The notes under the pieces were generated by a model, which did no database searches, was not told the DNA's origin, and saw only the letters and a list, made by a program, of their open reading frames with translations. A stretch of DNA of 64,000 nucleotides, from NCBI GenBank assembly GCA_945898015.1, contig CAMDGM010000001.1, positions 62,001-126,000 of the forward strand. Direction: 5' to 3'. Shown here piece by piece: positions 1 through 9,912 of the stretch. This stretch comes from PVC group bacterium (GTDB lineage: Bacteria; Verrucomicrobiota; Kiritimatiellia; CAIKKV01). Numbering within the stretch: the stretch's first letter is position 1; each line of letters starts with the position of its first letter. The translations under genes and the position numbers were made by a program.

Positions 1-898
1 TTCCCTGATAAGCCGGATGCGGGCGGTTCGTAAAGGGGAGTCCGTAAAGCAAGTCCATCTCGGCTGTGGTCAACGGCAACGCCGGCGGCTGAGCCACCAC
101 CCAGCGTTCACCATGCGCCTGGACTAAGATCCGCCCGTGAAAGGGCTCCGTATGGGTGAAAATCAGGCGCGTCATCTCGGCGAAGGCGAGCTTTCCCTCA
201 CTTGTCGCGGCGGAAACCGCCTCGAACGAAGGCAGTGGCACTGGATCATTCAATCCCTCGAGGTTCCGGCGAATGGTCAGGCTGCCGGGCCCGCCGGCGA
301 GTGGCTCTCCGGCCCGGGCCCGGGCCACCAGCCACGCCAGCGCATCCTCCCCCATGCCGTAAACCAGAACATCCGCCTTGGCATCAATCAACAGGGATCG
401 CCGCACCTGATCGATCCAATAATCATAATACGCGAAGCGGCGCAAGGACGCTTCGATGCCGCCCAAGACCACCGGCACCCCCTTGGACACCTGACGGACC
501 CGCGATGCATAGACAATCGATGCATTAGGCGGACGGGCGCCCGCCTCACCGCCCGGGGAATAAGGATCGTCCCGTCGCCGCTTGCGCATCACGGTGAGCT
601 GGGAGAGCTGACTGTCCACATTCCCCGCCGTGACGCCCCAGAAAAACTTTGGGGCCCCAAGCTTCTGAAAATCCTCCACCGAGTCCGGACGGGGCTGCGC
701 AATCACCCCCACCCGACAGCCCAGCCATTCCAGGAACCGCCCCACCAACCCGACACCAAAGGAGGGATGGTCCACATACGCATCACCGGTGACCAGAATG
801 ACATCGCATTGATCCCACCCCCGCGCGGCCATCTCGGCCCGGCTCATGGGCAGCGGTCGGTCGGCGCGGGAAACGGATGCATAAGGCTGCCACCTCAC
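1..898 (-). CDS. YgiQ family radical SAM protein, N-terminal part; C-terminus runs off the left edge
   Basis: Minus-strand translation reads (GTG start at 898 or ATG at 847) ...RADRPLPMSRAEMAARGWDQCDVILVTGDAYVDHPSFGVGLVGRFLEWLGCRVGVIAQP...LPLTTAEMDLLYGLPFTNRPHPAY, typical of YgiQ/UPF0313. The radical SAM CxxxCxxC motif would lie outside the window. Confidence 0.85.
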   Translation of the reverse strand, partial: MRWQPYASVSRADRPLPMSRAEMAARGWDQCDVILVTGDAYVDHPSFGVGLVGRFLEWLGCRVGVIAQPRPDSVEDFQKLGAPKFFWGVTAGNVDSQLSQLTVMRKRRRDDPYSPGGEAGARPPNASIVYASRVRQVSKGVPVVLGGIEASLRRFAYYDYWIDQVRRSLLIDAKADVLVYGMGEDALAWLVARARAGEPLAGGPGSLTIRRNLEGLNDPVPLPSFEAVSAATSEGKLAFAEMTRLIFTHTEPFHGRILVQAHGERWVVAQPPALPLTTAEMDLLYGLPFTNRPHPAYQG

Positions 899-932
899 GG
901 ACGTCTGTTGCACACACGCTCCTTCATGCCTT

Positions 933-2624
933 CTACGGCCGAATAATACGATACAAGCGGGCGCGGGCGCCTCCATGCGCCCATTCCCGAAGAATGCTTT
1001 TCTGCAGAGGCTGTCCATCCAGAAATGCCTCTTCCCGCACGTTCATCGTCAACAAGGACGCCTCTCGGATCTCCGGATGAGCACCCCACCATTCTAAATT
1101 ATGAACCGGCATCGAGCTGGCCGGGAGAAACGCTTGCAGGGAAAGGCTGGTCATCGTTTTTTGGCGCAACGCTTTTTCCCCATCCCCCAAGGGGAGGATA
1201 TCCCGTTCATACACAAGTCCCATGTCGTTGTAGTCCACGATCAACAAAGGGGCGGGAACCCCCGCCCCTGGATGGGCCAAATAGGAAATAGCTCCGGCGA
1301 AATTCTGACGATTGGCAGAGAGGGCCTGCAACGCGCGCCACTTCCCCAGCAGGAGCGGCGCCATACCGATCGCCAACACCAAACCGCCCGACGCAACAAT
1401 CACCAGATTTCGCCTGAGTTGCCTGCCAGGACGAAGCGCCAGTCGTGGGACGACAAGATCCAACAGGAGGGAAATGGCAGCGCCACCGGCGAGCGCCAAG
1501 CCAAAAGAAGCTTCCACCAGATACGTTCGAACCGTATAGTCCAGCGTCATGATGCCGAGAATGGCGGGAGCCGCCCATAGGGCCCCAATTCCCGCGGGAT
1601 GCCGCCAGACAATCAACACCGCGAAAGCTCCCAACAACACCAGCAACGCGACGTCCGGCGTCATTTTCAGCAACCCCGTCATCACAACAGAAACACCCAT
1701 GGAGAGGACCATGGCGCTCAAGGCATGAGGCAAGAAACGGGCCACCACCCGGTGAACCAACGGAAACAGAATCGCGACCCACACCAGAATCGTGGGAAAC
1801 GCCGTCAGGATGGCGGCATAAAACGACCAGCGCTGCCGAATGAAGACGGAGACGCTCTCAGCCCCCTGAGCCCACGGGATGCCCTGCCGGGAGGCGACGG
1901 AGGCATTCGCCACGATCCAGGCGAGGCCCGCCACCAGCATCAACCCGGCCGTTACTCCGAGCCGGATCCGGGACGGCCGGCCTAACCGCGTCCAGTGCAC
2001 CGCCAGAACCTGGAAGCAAACCAGGGGGACGATCAAAGCCGCGGGCTCCTTGGCCGCCACCGCCACACAAAACAGAATCACCGCGCCCGTCAAATGCCGG
2101 CGCGTGTTGTGTTTGACGGCCAGGGCAAACAGCCAAAGCGCCCCATGCGCAAACATAAGCTCGAGCGTATAGGTGAAATCGGAAAACCAAAACACAATAT
2201 ACATCAGGAAATAGAACGCCACCCCATACACGGCTATCGAAGTCCATGCCGTCCGAACGGACAAAGTCGTCCTGATGAAAGCAAAAAACGCCGCCATGGC
2301 GGCCAAATAGGTAAACAAAATGACAACCTGATACGGATAAGGGTTCAACCCCGCAAAATGGTAGAGTCCCCACCACGTCAAATTTTGCACAGGGCGAAAC
2401 ATGCCGAACAGGACCGCTTGCGAAGAACGTAAGCCCTCCACCCAGGAATGCGTGCGCGCCCAATCCAGATAAACAACATCATCCTCGCGAAAATAGACGG
2501 GAACAATCATCGGCACGCTGAACGACAACAAAACAAGAACCCCAAGCACCCACCATGCCAGATGCCGCTCAATCTGCTGTTTCAGCCGAATCGCGAATTG
2601 CCTGAAAATGCCGCTCATCGCCAC
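933..2624 (-). CDS. Multi-pass membrane protein, GT39/ArnT-like glycosyltransferase or hypothetical membrane protein
   Basis: 563 aa ORF with many hydrophobic segments. N-terminal luminal loop FREDDVVYLDWARTHSW resembles the acidic first-loop motif of GT-C enzymes. Confidence 0.6.
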   Translation of the reverse strand: MAMSGIFRQFAIRLKQQIERHLAWWVLGVLVLLSFSVPMIVPVYFREDDVVYLDWARTHSWVEGLRSSQAVLFGMFRPVQNLTWWGLYHFAGLNPYPYQVVILFTYLAAMAAFFAFIRTTLSVRTAWTSIAVYGVAFYFLMYIVFWFSDFTYTLELMFAHGALWLFALAVKHNTRRHLTGAVILFCVAVAAKEPAALIVPLVCFQVLAVHWTRLGRPSRIRLGVTAGLMLVAGLAWIVANASVASRQGIPWAQGAESVSVFIRQRWSFYAAILTAFPTILVWVAILFPLVHRVVARFLPHALSAMVLSMGVSVVMTGLLKMTPDVALLVLLGAFAVLIVWRHPAGIGALWAAPAILGIMTLDYTVRTYLVEASFGLALAGGAAISLLLDLVVPRLALRPGRQLRRNLVIVASGGLVLAIGMAPLLLGKWRALQALSANRQNFAGAISYLAHPGAGVPAPLLIVDYNDMGLVYERDILPLGDGEKALRQKTMTSLSLQAFLPASSMPVHNLEWWGAHPEIREASLLTMNVREEAFLDGQPLQKSILREWAHGGARARLYRIIRP

Positions 2625-2635
2625 CTCCTTATTGA

Positions 2636-3916
2636 CTAAGGAGCTTGGCGGCGGCGTTTCGCGTCAAATTCCGGAGCCTCCCGCACGCAGGTGCCCAGCA
2701 CCCGCAAGGCTTTCCCGATCAGGCGGGCCGTTTGCCGGTCCAGTTTTGCCGCCGCCGCGCCCACGTTCGCCCAGCCCGGAGTCGACAAGTCGCCCGGCGC
2801 AAGCGCCACCGTTTCCCAATTTTGGAAAAGCCGACCCCAGTCGCTCTTCAATATCTCCTGGATGCGCCCCTGGTGGGTGGGATACCAGAACAGATCATGG
2901 TACAGGACGCTGGCAATGTAAGCCCAGGGGGCCAGTATCGTCTTGAGCGACCACTCGATCGGCTTCTTCAACGGCCCCCAGTAAATCTTGTGCTGCATCC
3001 GGCTGGCGAACGTCATCTTCTGGAAAGGACCCACAAAGTGCCAGTTTTCCTTGGCCGCCTCGACATCGCCCACAATTTCAATGTCCCGGGGATCGCCGCA
3101 TCCGAGACCGCGCTCATGGGCCAGCCGCACGAATTTGATGTCCCGCATCGGATCAAACCCCATCAGCTTCGCCGCCACTGCGTCGATCGCCACCTGGTCG
3201 GAGGACGCCAGCAGCACATTCTTCACCATGGGGAACATACAGCGCGGGCCGGGGCCATCCCCTGCGAACGTGCCATCCATCACCGCAAACAGACCCGAAT
3301 GAATCTTCTTCTGGATCATGAGCAGATCCACCAGCGTTTCATGAATAACCGGGTGCGTCCAGTGCCGGTGCTCGTTGAGCAACCCGCCAAAGGCGTTCTT
3401 CATGGCGCCCGTAGTCGTCGTGAAAATGTGGGTTTTGATGGTGGGAAGGTGAATGATGTTCTCCCCGATAAACCGCTTGGGGATCATGAACCCGTCCGGA
3501 TAGACCTGGTTCAGGCAAAGGAATTGATCTGCCAGATCGCCCACCGCGTCGCGGACATGGATCCACTCCTCCCCCTCGTAAAGGTGGACGTTACGAAGCC
3601 CATGGGCCTGGACCACCGCCAACTGCTTGTTTTCCCGCTCCCCCAGATGAGCATCGATCACCACCGTCCGATTATGACAGGCGTGGATCAGGGCGGGATC
3701 ATACCCATCGCGCTTCATGGCCCGGATCACCCCGTCAAGCTGCCAGGGGGTGGTGGAGCTGCCCGGATAGAAAAAATGCCAGCTGATATTAATCTTGAGC
3801 GCCGTGTCCTTCTGCTTGGGAAGGGCGTCCTGGTAACCCGCCAGATTCATAACCCGATGGTAATCCTCCAACACCGTGGCGGGACTCGTTTTCAGAATGG
3901 CAACTTTTGATTTCAT
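2636..3916 (-). CDS. DUF362 domain-containing protein
   Basis: 426 aa; LKINISWHFFYPGSSTTPWQLDGVIRAMK..., NIIHLPTIKTHIFTTTTGAMKNAFGGLL..., VMDGTFAGDGPGPR...VAIDAVAAKLMGFDP are DUF362 motifs. Confidence 0.85.
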   Translation of the reverse strand: MKSKVAILKTSPATVLEDYHRVMNLAGYQDALPKQKDTALKINISWHFFYPGSSTTPWQLDGVIRAMKRDGYDPALIHACHNRTVVIDAHLGERENKQLAVVQAHGLRNVHLYEGEEWIHVRDAVGDLADQFLCLNQVYPDGFMIPKRFIGENIIHLPTIKTHIFTTTTGAMKNAFGGLLNEHRHWTHPVIHETLVDLLMIQKKIHSGLFAVMDGTFAGDGPGPRCMFPMVKNVLLASSDQVAIDAVAAKLMGFDPMRDIKFVRLAHERGLGCGDPRDIEIVGDVEAAKENWHFVGPFQKMTFASRMQHKIYWGPLKKPIEWSLKTILAPWAYIASVLYHDLFWYPTHQGRIQEILKSDWGRLFQNWETVALAPGDLSTPGWANVGAAAAKLDRQTARLIGKALRVLGTCVREAPEFDAKRRRQAP

Positions 3917-3947
3917 GCGCTCATTATGCCCCGCCTGACCCGGCGCT

Positions 3948-5111
3948 TCAAGTTTCCTTTCGCCGGAACCCCGACGGGGACTGGAGGTAGTCGTCGTAGG
4001 ACACCAGCGGTGCGCCGACTCTCAAACGCTCAAAGAGATCCTCATAAAAATCCGTGATCCACTCCCACTGATAATACGCCTTGATTCGCGAAGCCGCCCG
4101 GGCGCGACACGCCTCGACCGAAGCCGGCTGATCGATTATTTTCCGCAGTTGGGCCGGCAAATCCGCCTCCGGATGCCCCCCGTCGAAATAGGCCCCGCAA
4201 TCCGCCACGACCTCGGCATTCGCCGGCGAATTCCTGACGAGGACGCAATTTCCAAATCCCAGTTGATCCAGAAGCGCGGGCCGGGTGCCGTCCACCGCCG
4301 ACGGCTGGATGGCGGCATACGCGTGACTGCTCAACTGGGCGTAATCCCGGCCGAAGGCATAACCGGTAAAGACAACCCGGTCATCCGCGAGTTTCAGCAG
4401 CAGTTTCTTATAGTCATCGGCGTAAGGCGCATCGCCGACCACCACTAACTTCATGTCTGTCCGCAATCCGCAGAACGACCGGATCAGCAAATCAATACCA
4501 TTTTCAGGAACAAACCGGCCCACATAAAATAAATACCGCCGGGATTGCACCCCCCATTTGCGAAGCGCCTCCTCTCCTTCGTCACGAACCACATTGGCGC
4601 CATAGGGGACGAAAATCGTCGCGGCGTTATACCGATCCTGATAGCGCCTTTGGATGACCTTGGAATCCGCAATCAGGACCTGAGCCGTCCAAGAGGCAAT
4701 CCTTTCGCAGCCGCTCTGATACGCGCGGGCGAACCGCCCCCATTTCTGGCGCGCCCCGTCCTGCCCGTCCACATTCAGCAGCACCCGCGCACCCACCAGG
4801 CGGGGCAACCATACCAGCGGACTATTTCCGACAATGCAATAATAAGCGATGTCATAACTCTGGGTCAGCGCGTGAAAAGTGGACAGCAACGTGTGGGAAA
4901 GCGTTTCCAAATGCTTGGTCCGGATGGCGGGCAGGGAAACCAGGCGCACGCCCTGATAGGACCCCTCAACATCTTTGATGAAATGACTCCGGTTGTAAAC
5001 CGTCACCTCATGCCCGCGCCGAACCAGACGGACGGCCAGCTGCTCATAAAACGTTTCAAACCCGCTATAGCGGGCGGGGATGCCCCGGGATCCCAGCAAT
5101 GCAATTTTCAT
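3948..5111 (-). CDS. Glycosyltransferase, DUF1972-type N-terminus plus GT4 domain
   Basis: Start taken at MKIALLGSRGIPARYSGFETFYEQLAVRLVRRGHEVTVYNRS inside the 469 aa ORF; GT-B fold motifs follow. Confidence 0.87.
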   Translation of the reverse strand: MKIALLGSRGIPARYSGFETFYEQLAVRLVRRGHEVTVYNRSHFIKDVEGSYQGVRLVSLPAIRTKHLETLSHTLLSTFHALTQSYDIAYYCIVGNSPLVWLPRLVGARVLLNVDGQDGARQKWGRFARAYQSGCERIASWTAQVLIADSKVIQRRYQDRYNAATIFVPYGANVVRDEGEEALRKWGVQSRRYLFYVGRFVPENGIDLLIRSFCGLRTDMKLVVVGDAPYADDYKKLLLKLADDRVVFTGYAFGRDYAQLSSHAYAAIQPSAVDGTRPALLDQLGFGNCVLVRNSPANAEVVADCGAYFDGGHPEADLPAQLRKIIDQPASVEACRARAASRIKAYYQWEWITDFYEDLFERLRVGAPLVSYDDYLQSPSGFRRKET

Positions 5112-6229
5112 GAGCGCCCGCCAGCCGCCACGCGGCAATAACCGTCCCACGTCAATCGGGCCGTTTGTTCCCAGGAAAAAATAGCTGCATGCCGCAACCC
5201 TTTGGCCCGCAACTCCTGATTCCAGGCGCGATCCACGAGCACCCGCCCCAGCGCCGCACTCAGCTCCTCCGTGCTTGAAGGCTCCACCAAGACGGCGGCG
5301 TCCCCCGCCACTTCGGGAATCGACGTGGTCCGGGACGTCACCACCGGAACACCACAAGCCATGGCCTCCAGAACCGGCAGCCCGAACCCCTCATACAGCG
5401 ATGGATACACGAACACATCCGCCGCGTTATACAGGCTTACCAATTCGTCGTCCGTCACGTAACCGGTCAGAAGAACATCCTTTTCCAGGCCGGCCCGCCG
5501 GATCACCTCAAACAGCTCGGACTCCCGCCATTGCGCTTTGCCCGCCAATACCAATTGATGAGGGACCGAACAGCCCTGTCGCACCCGCACAAACGACTCG
5601 ACCAACCGGATCAGATTCTTCCGTGGCTGAAGATTCCCCACGGCCAGCACATAAGGGAAGCGCACCCCCAGTTCAACAAGCCGGTCCCGCCGGGCGGCAT
5701 TCGGCGGCAACACGCGAAATCGTGGATCAGCCGCCTCCAGGGTCACGTGTATCCGCTCGGCTGGCAACCGGTAGTGCCGGCAAATTTCCGCTTTCGAATA
5801 CTCACTGACCGTGAACACCGACGCCCCTCTTGCCAGGGTTGCCCCCACGCCACACCGAAGGACAACGCGATCGCGCCACGAAAACCACTCGGGATGCGCC
5901 TGGTAGGAAACATCGTGAACCGTGGAGACAACCGGACAGGAGCAAGACAGGGGGCCGGCATACGTGACATGAAGCACCGAGCTCTTTTCCTGCCGCGCCA
6001 GGCGGGGCAGCTCAACAAACAGCCGTCGCCAAGGCGATGAGGAAACACGGACAAACCGCCAGCGGTCCGTCACCGTCATAACCCCGTCAAAGGCCGAAGG
6101 ATCCGTCACCGCCACCAGAAACTCAGCCGGCAAATCAAGCGCCTGCAGCGCACGAACCAGATTGAGTACATAACGCTCATTGCCGGACTCCCGTTCCCCC
6201 ACCATATGCGCGTCAATCAGGATTTTCAT
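5108..6229 (-). CDS. GT4 family glycosyltransferase
   Basis: MKILIDAHMVGERESGNERYVLNLVRAL...VGNLQPRKNLIRLVESF...VFVYPSLYEGFGLPVLEAMACGVPVVTSRTTSIPEVAGDAA. 4-nt ATGA overlap with the next gene. Confidence 0.93.
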   Translation of the reverse strand: MKILIDAHMVGERESGNERYVLNLVRALQALDLPAEFLVAVTDPSAFDGVMTVTDRWRFVRVSSSPWRRLFVELPRLARQEKSSVLHVTYAGPLSCSCPVVSTVHDVSYQAHPEWFSWRDRVVLRCGVGATLARGASVFTVSEYSKAEICRHYRLPAERIHVTLEAADPRFRVLPPNAARRDRLVELGVRFPYVLAVGNLQPRKNLIRLVESFVRVRQGCSVPHQLVLAGKAQWRESELFEVIRRAGLEKDVLLTGYVTDDELVSLYNAADVFVYPSLYEGFGLPVLEAMACGVPVVTSRTTSIPEVAGDAAVLVEPSSTEELSAALGRVLVDRAWNQELRAKGLRHAAIFSWEQTARLTWDGYCRVAAGGRS

Positions 6230-7728
6230 GGCAACACCCGGGGAGAGCGCGGTTCTGAAATAACAGGGGCAGGAAGGGGCGGCTCCTTCGTTTTCAAGAC
6301 CCCGTCCTCCCAGGCATACCGGGTCAGCATCGCCATCAACAGCTCCTGACTGGGAAATCCACCCGCGATCCAGGCGAACAATACCCAAAGGACGGTCGAC
6401 GCTATTGCCATAAACCCGATCACATGCGCGGAGGTCGACATTCCCTCCCGCCAAAGGGATCGGCCCACATCCTTGAGCAGATACCAGAAGACTTTGCAAT
6501 AAATCAAAACCCCGCAAACGCCCATGAGGCCCAAAACCGTCCAGAGACCGGATTCGTACAACCCCATCCGGGCCGCCACTTGCGCCCGCGTTTCAATACT
6601 GGCCCCGTACGCCTCGAAATTCTCGTCAAACGGCTCCGCCCGTTCGCCAAACAACACCGTCACGGGGGACTCGAGCCACCGTTCCCGCCCCAATTCCGAA
6701 AGTCGCTTGTGCCAGTCATTGCTGGCACGAAGATCCTGATGCCAATCCACCCCGCTCTCGGGGGAATCCCGGATCAGGATCGAAAGCGCCCGCTGGGCGG
6801 TCTGGGGAAACAGATAAATCACCTGGGGCTGCTGATTCAGAAACAGCACCACCCCGAGCATCAGGCCGGACAGCACCGAAAGCACCCCGATCCGCCGAAA
6901 CAACAGCGCCCAAATAATCGGAATCGTAAACAGCATGCCCACACTGACCCGCCCGCCACCGAGTAGAACAATTCCAGCGGCCACCAGCGCCACCGTCCAG
7001 TGCAGCACCTTATAAAGCTTAACCCGACTGATGTGCGCAAAACAAAGACCTAAAAATAACAATTGAATGCCTGAAAACCGAAAATCAACAACTCCGTTAG
7101 TCGTACTGCTGAACGCGAAATCCAAAATCGGGATAAACACCAAATCCGCGACGAAGAACGTAAACGTCGCCGCCATGATTCTCAGAAGACAGGCCACATA
7201 CATCAGGACTAAAGCCGTCCGCAAAAAGCGGCTGTCTCCGAAGTAATAAAACATCAGGAAGAACAACAGCGGCCAAAGTCCCCGGACATAAACACGGGTC
7301 AGGCTCCCCCCCCCGCCCAGTCCTTGTACGTTCAGTACCAACAGGCTGACCAACCACTCCGCCAGTAAATAAACAAACAAGGCCCATACGACGAGCGGAA
7401 TGGGCTCCCGTTGCGATACCCGGCCGCTTCGCCTGAGCAATAAAGCCAGAAAAAGTGCGAGCATGCAAAACGGCAAAGCCATCTCGTACAAGTAAATTTT
7501 AAACCCTACAAAAAATATCCCGCCGAAGGTCACCGCCACCGGCATCGGAAGCCACCAGCGCGGACCGGCCCAAATCAGCCACACCACCAACGCCAGCATC
7601 CCCACAAAAAGGCCAAATCGATAAGGGCCGAATTCGGAAAACCAATTAACCAGATAAGCCCCCACCCCGCATGCCGCGCAGAATAAAAACAGGCTTGTCA
7701 GCCGGCGTTGAAAAAGAGGATTTAACAT
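6226..7728 (-). CDS. O-antigen ligase/polymerase-like membrane protein (Wzy/WaaL-like)
   Basis: 500 aa multi-pass membrane protein located between GT4 genes; large loop DLRASNDWHKRLSELGRERWLESPVTVLFGERAEPFDENFEAYGASIETRAQVAARMGLYESGLWTVLGLMG is Wzy-like. Confidence 0.72.
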   Translation of the reverse strand: MLNPLFQRRLTSLFLFCAACGVGAYLVNWFSEFGPYRFGLFVGMLALVVWLIWAGPRWWLPMPVAVTFGGIFFVGFKIYLYEMALPFCMLALFLALLLRRSGRVSQREPIPLVVWALFVYLLAEWLVSLLVLNVQGLGGGGSLTRVYVRGLWPLLFFLMFYYFGDSRFLRTALVLMYVACLLRIMAATFTFFVADLVFIPILDFAFSSTTNGVVDFRFSGIQLLFLGLCFAHISRVKLYKVLHWTVALVAAGIVLLGGGRVSVGMLFTIPIIWALLFRRIGVLSVLSGLMLGVVLFLNQQPQVIYLFPQTAQRALSILIRDSPESGVDWHQDLRASNDWHKRLSELGRERWLESPVTVLFGERAEPFDENFEAYGASIETRAQVAARMGLYESGLWTVLGLMGVCGVLIYCKVFWYLLKDVGRSLWREGMSTSAHVIGFMAIASTVLWVLFAWIAGGFPSQELLMAMLTRYAWEDGVLKTKEPPLPAPVISEPRSPRVLP

Positions 7729-7823
7729 GTCCCCGCCTTCCCAGACCCAAAAATCACGATCCTATAGGCGCCCCCACCCTGGCCGCCACCCCTGCTTGAT
7801 TTGAGTATCGGAGAAATGTCGGG

Positions 7824-7845
7824 CTTTTGCAATCCTTAGCAAAAG
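7824..7845. repeat. Inverted repeat in the divergent intergenic region
   Basis: CTTTTGC-AATCCTTA-GCAAAAG: perfect 7-bp arms, 8-nt loop. Confidence 0.5.
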
Positions 7846-7963
7846 AGACCTCCCCAAATCCATCCCCAAATTGAGTTGCGAAGCGGCTTTGATAAAGTGT
7901 AGAACTAGCGGGTGGCTGCACGCTCTCTGTTTTGGGTGGCTGCCGCGGAATGCCTGCAAACCT

Positions 7964-8743
7964 ATGACAACCTTTAACAACCTTAAAACCTGTTGGGATC
8001 GATTAAGCCAAGAAGATCCGCTTTGGGCCATCCTCAGCCAGGAAGACAAAAAGGGGGGGAAATGGAATTTGGACGATTTCCTCCTCACCGGACAGGAAAC
8101 CGTGGCTTCTTATCACAGCCTTTTAGCAAGCCTTGTCGGCATCCCTAGCCACTTTGATCATATATTGGATTTTGGGTGCGGCATTGGCCGATTAACCTTG
8201 TCCTGGAAACAGTATGCCCGCCTCGTTACCGGAACTGACATTTCGGAAACAATGATCAACCAAGCCCGGCAATTGTCTGCCAATATACCAGGCCTTGATT
8301 ACACCTGGAACCCGAACCCGAATTTATCGATTTTCCCGTCCTCGTCGTTTGACCTGGTCTTTTCGCATATCTGCCTCCAGCATATTCCTTGGCCCATGAC
8401 GTACGTCTATCTGCGCGAATTTTCCCGGATTTGCCGCCCCGAAGGATATGTCGTCTTCCAGCTACCCTCAAAAAGCATAATCGATCAATCCGCCTCACGA
8501 ACACGCCGCTGGTTAATTGATCATCTTCCGTTCGGATTGGATCGGGCTTATCGTTCCTGGCGACGAGGCACGTCAACCGTTTTCGACATGCATTTTACCC
8601 CCGTAAAAGAAGTCATCACCGCCTGTCGTTCATTCGAACTACAAGACCGCCTGTTAAAATATGACGAATCTGCCGGATCTCAAACAGAAGGTTATATTTA
8701 CGTATTTCAAAAGACGAAGCGCACTCGATTCGATGCCGCTTAA
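7964..8743 (+). CDS. Class I SAM-dependent methyltransferase
   Basis: HILDFGCGIGRLTLSWKQYARLVTGTDISETMINQARQ...FDLVFSHICLQHIPWPMTYVYLREFSRICRPEGYVVFQLPS; start at MTTFNNLKTCWDRL. Confidence 0.9.
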   Translation: MTTFNNLKTCWDRLSQEDPLWAILSQEDKKGGKWNLDDFLLTGQETVASYHSLLASLVGIPSHFDHILDFGCGIGRLTLSWKQYARLVTGTDISETMINQARQLSANIPGLDYTWNPNPNLSIFPSSSFDLVFSHICLQHIPWPMTYVYLREFSRICRPEGYVVFQLPSKSIIDQSASRTRRWLIDHLPFGLDRAYRSWRRGTSTVFDMHFTPVKEVITACRSFELQDRLLKYDESAGSQTEGYIYVFQKTKRTRFDAA

Positions 8744-9887
8744 ACTGATCATCAACGGCCGGATGTTAAGCCAATGCGATGTGGGCATTGGAGCCTACAC
8801 CGCTCGACTCATCGAAGGGCTTGCCCGGCATGCGCCTTCGCTTGACCTTATCTGCATGGCCCCTTCAACATGCAATTTCACGTTCCCTCCCGGCATTCAG
8901 GTGCTTCGTCAACCCAAAACCTGTTTACCCAAACTACTCGCGGATGCGGCCTTTGATTGGTCAGTGGACAGGACTGCCCGAAGACGCTTTCCCCATCATT
9001 TTCTGCTTCACCCCAGCCCCACACCTGTGGCCTCTCGGCCGAACCAAACCTGCGTGGTGGTTCACGATTGCATTCCTGTTCATTACCCGATTTATCTGGG
9101 CAAAAAAATCATCCGCCGCCTCTTATCCCGCCGTTGCGACGCCGTTGCTCGCCGTTGTCGACTGACGCTAACGGTTTCCGACTTCTCACGCCAGGACATC
9201 ATTCGCCATCTCGGCGTTTCTCCCGATCACATCCGAGTTGTCCATCATTGGCTTCCTCCCGAATATAACCCCAAAACCGCCCGGCAGCAAGCTGAACGGG
9301 TGCGCAAGGCCTATAACCTGCCGCCACGGTTTTGGCTGTATGTCGGCGGTTACGACGTTCGAAAAAACATTGAATTCCTCCTCCAGGCATATGCGCTGGC
9401 CAAGCAACGATCCCCCTGCCCCCCTCTGGTTCTGGCAGGACGAATCCCGCCATTCGGCAACGAAACCTGCTGCCACACAAACGAAAGCCTGCGCGCCCTT
9501 CCGTTGCGAGAGGGTCAGGAGCTTATGCGACCGGGATTCATCGCTGCCAACGACATGCCCGGCCTGTATGCCGCGGCGGAGCTCTTGATCTACCCGTCCC
9601 TTTATGAGGGATTCGGACTTCCCATGCTGGAAGCCATGGGGTGCGGATGCCCGGCAATCAGCGCTAATAACACAAGTCTTCCGGAAGTGATCAAAGACAA
9701 CGATTACCGGTTTGAAACGCAAGACCCCGAATCCTTGATCCCGCTCCTGGCAAAAGCCGCCTTAACGCCCTTGCCTTTGAATCCCTCGTTTTCAATACAG
9801 GCGTTCTCGGAAAAGACAGCCGTAACCCATGTCCTTTCGCTTTTACAAGAGGCCGCCAGTCAAACCGAATTGCCAGCCCGCGACTAA
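8733..9887 (+). CDS. GT4 family glycosyltransferase
   Basis: MPLKLIINGRMLSQCDVGIGAYTARLIEGL...YVGGYDVRKNIEFLLQAYALAK...LLIYPSLYEGFGLPMLEAMGCGCPAISANNTSLPEV. Confidence 0.92.
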   Translation: MPLKLIINGRMLSQCDVGIGAYTARLIEGLARHAPSLDLICMAPSTCNFTFPPGIQVLRQPKTCLPKLLADAAFDWSVDRTARRRFPHHFLLHPSPTPVASRPNQTCVVVHDCIPVHYPIYLGKKIIRRLLSRRCDAVARRCRLTLTVSDFSRQDIIRHLGVSPDHIRVVHHWLPPEYNPKTARQQAERVRKAYNLPPRFWLYVGGYDVRKNIEFLLQAYALAKQRSPCPPLVLAGRIPPFGNETCCHTNESLRALPLREGQELMRPGFIAANDMPGLYAAAELLIYPSLYEGFGLPMLEAMGCGCPAISANNTSLPEVIKDNDYRFETQDPESLIPLLAKAALTPLPLNPSFSIQAFSEKTAVTHVLSLLQEAASQTELPARD

Positions 9888-9912
9888 GCCAAAGGGCGCC
9901 TCCCCGCATCCC

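Noticed and set aside
137-946. Plus-strand ORF of 269 aa
   Set aside because: Antisense to the convincing YgiQ-like minus-strand reading frame; composition is typical of spurious GC-rich frames.
2645-3910. Plus-strand ORF of 421 aa
   Set aside because: Exact antisense shadow of the DUF362 gene; no recognisable domain.
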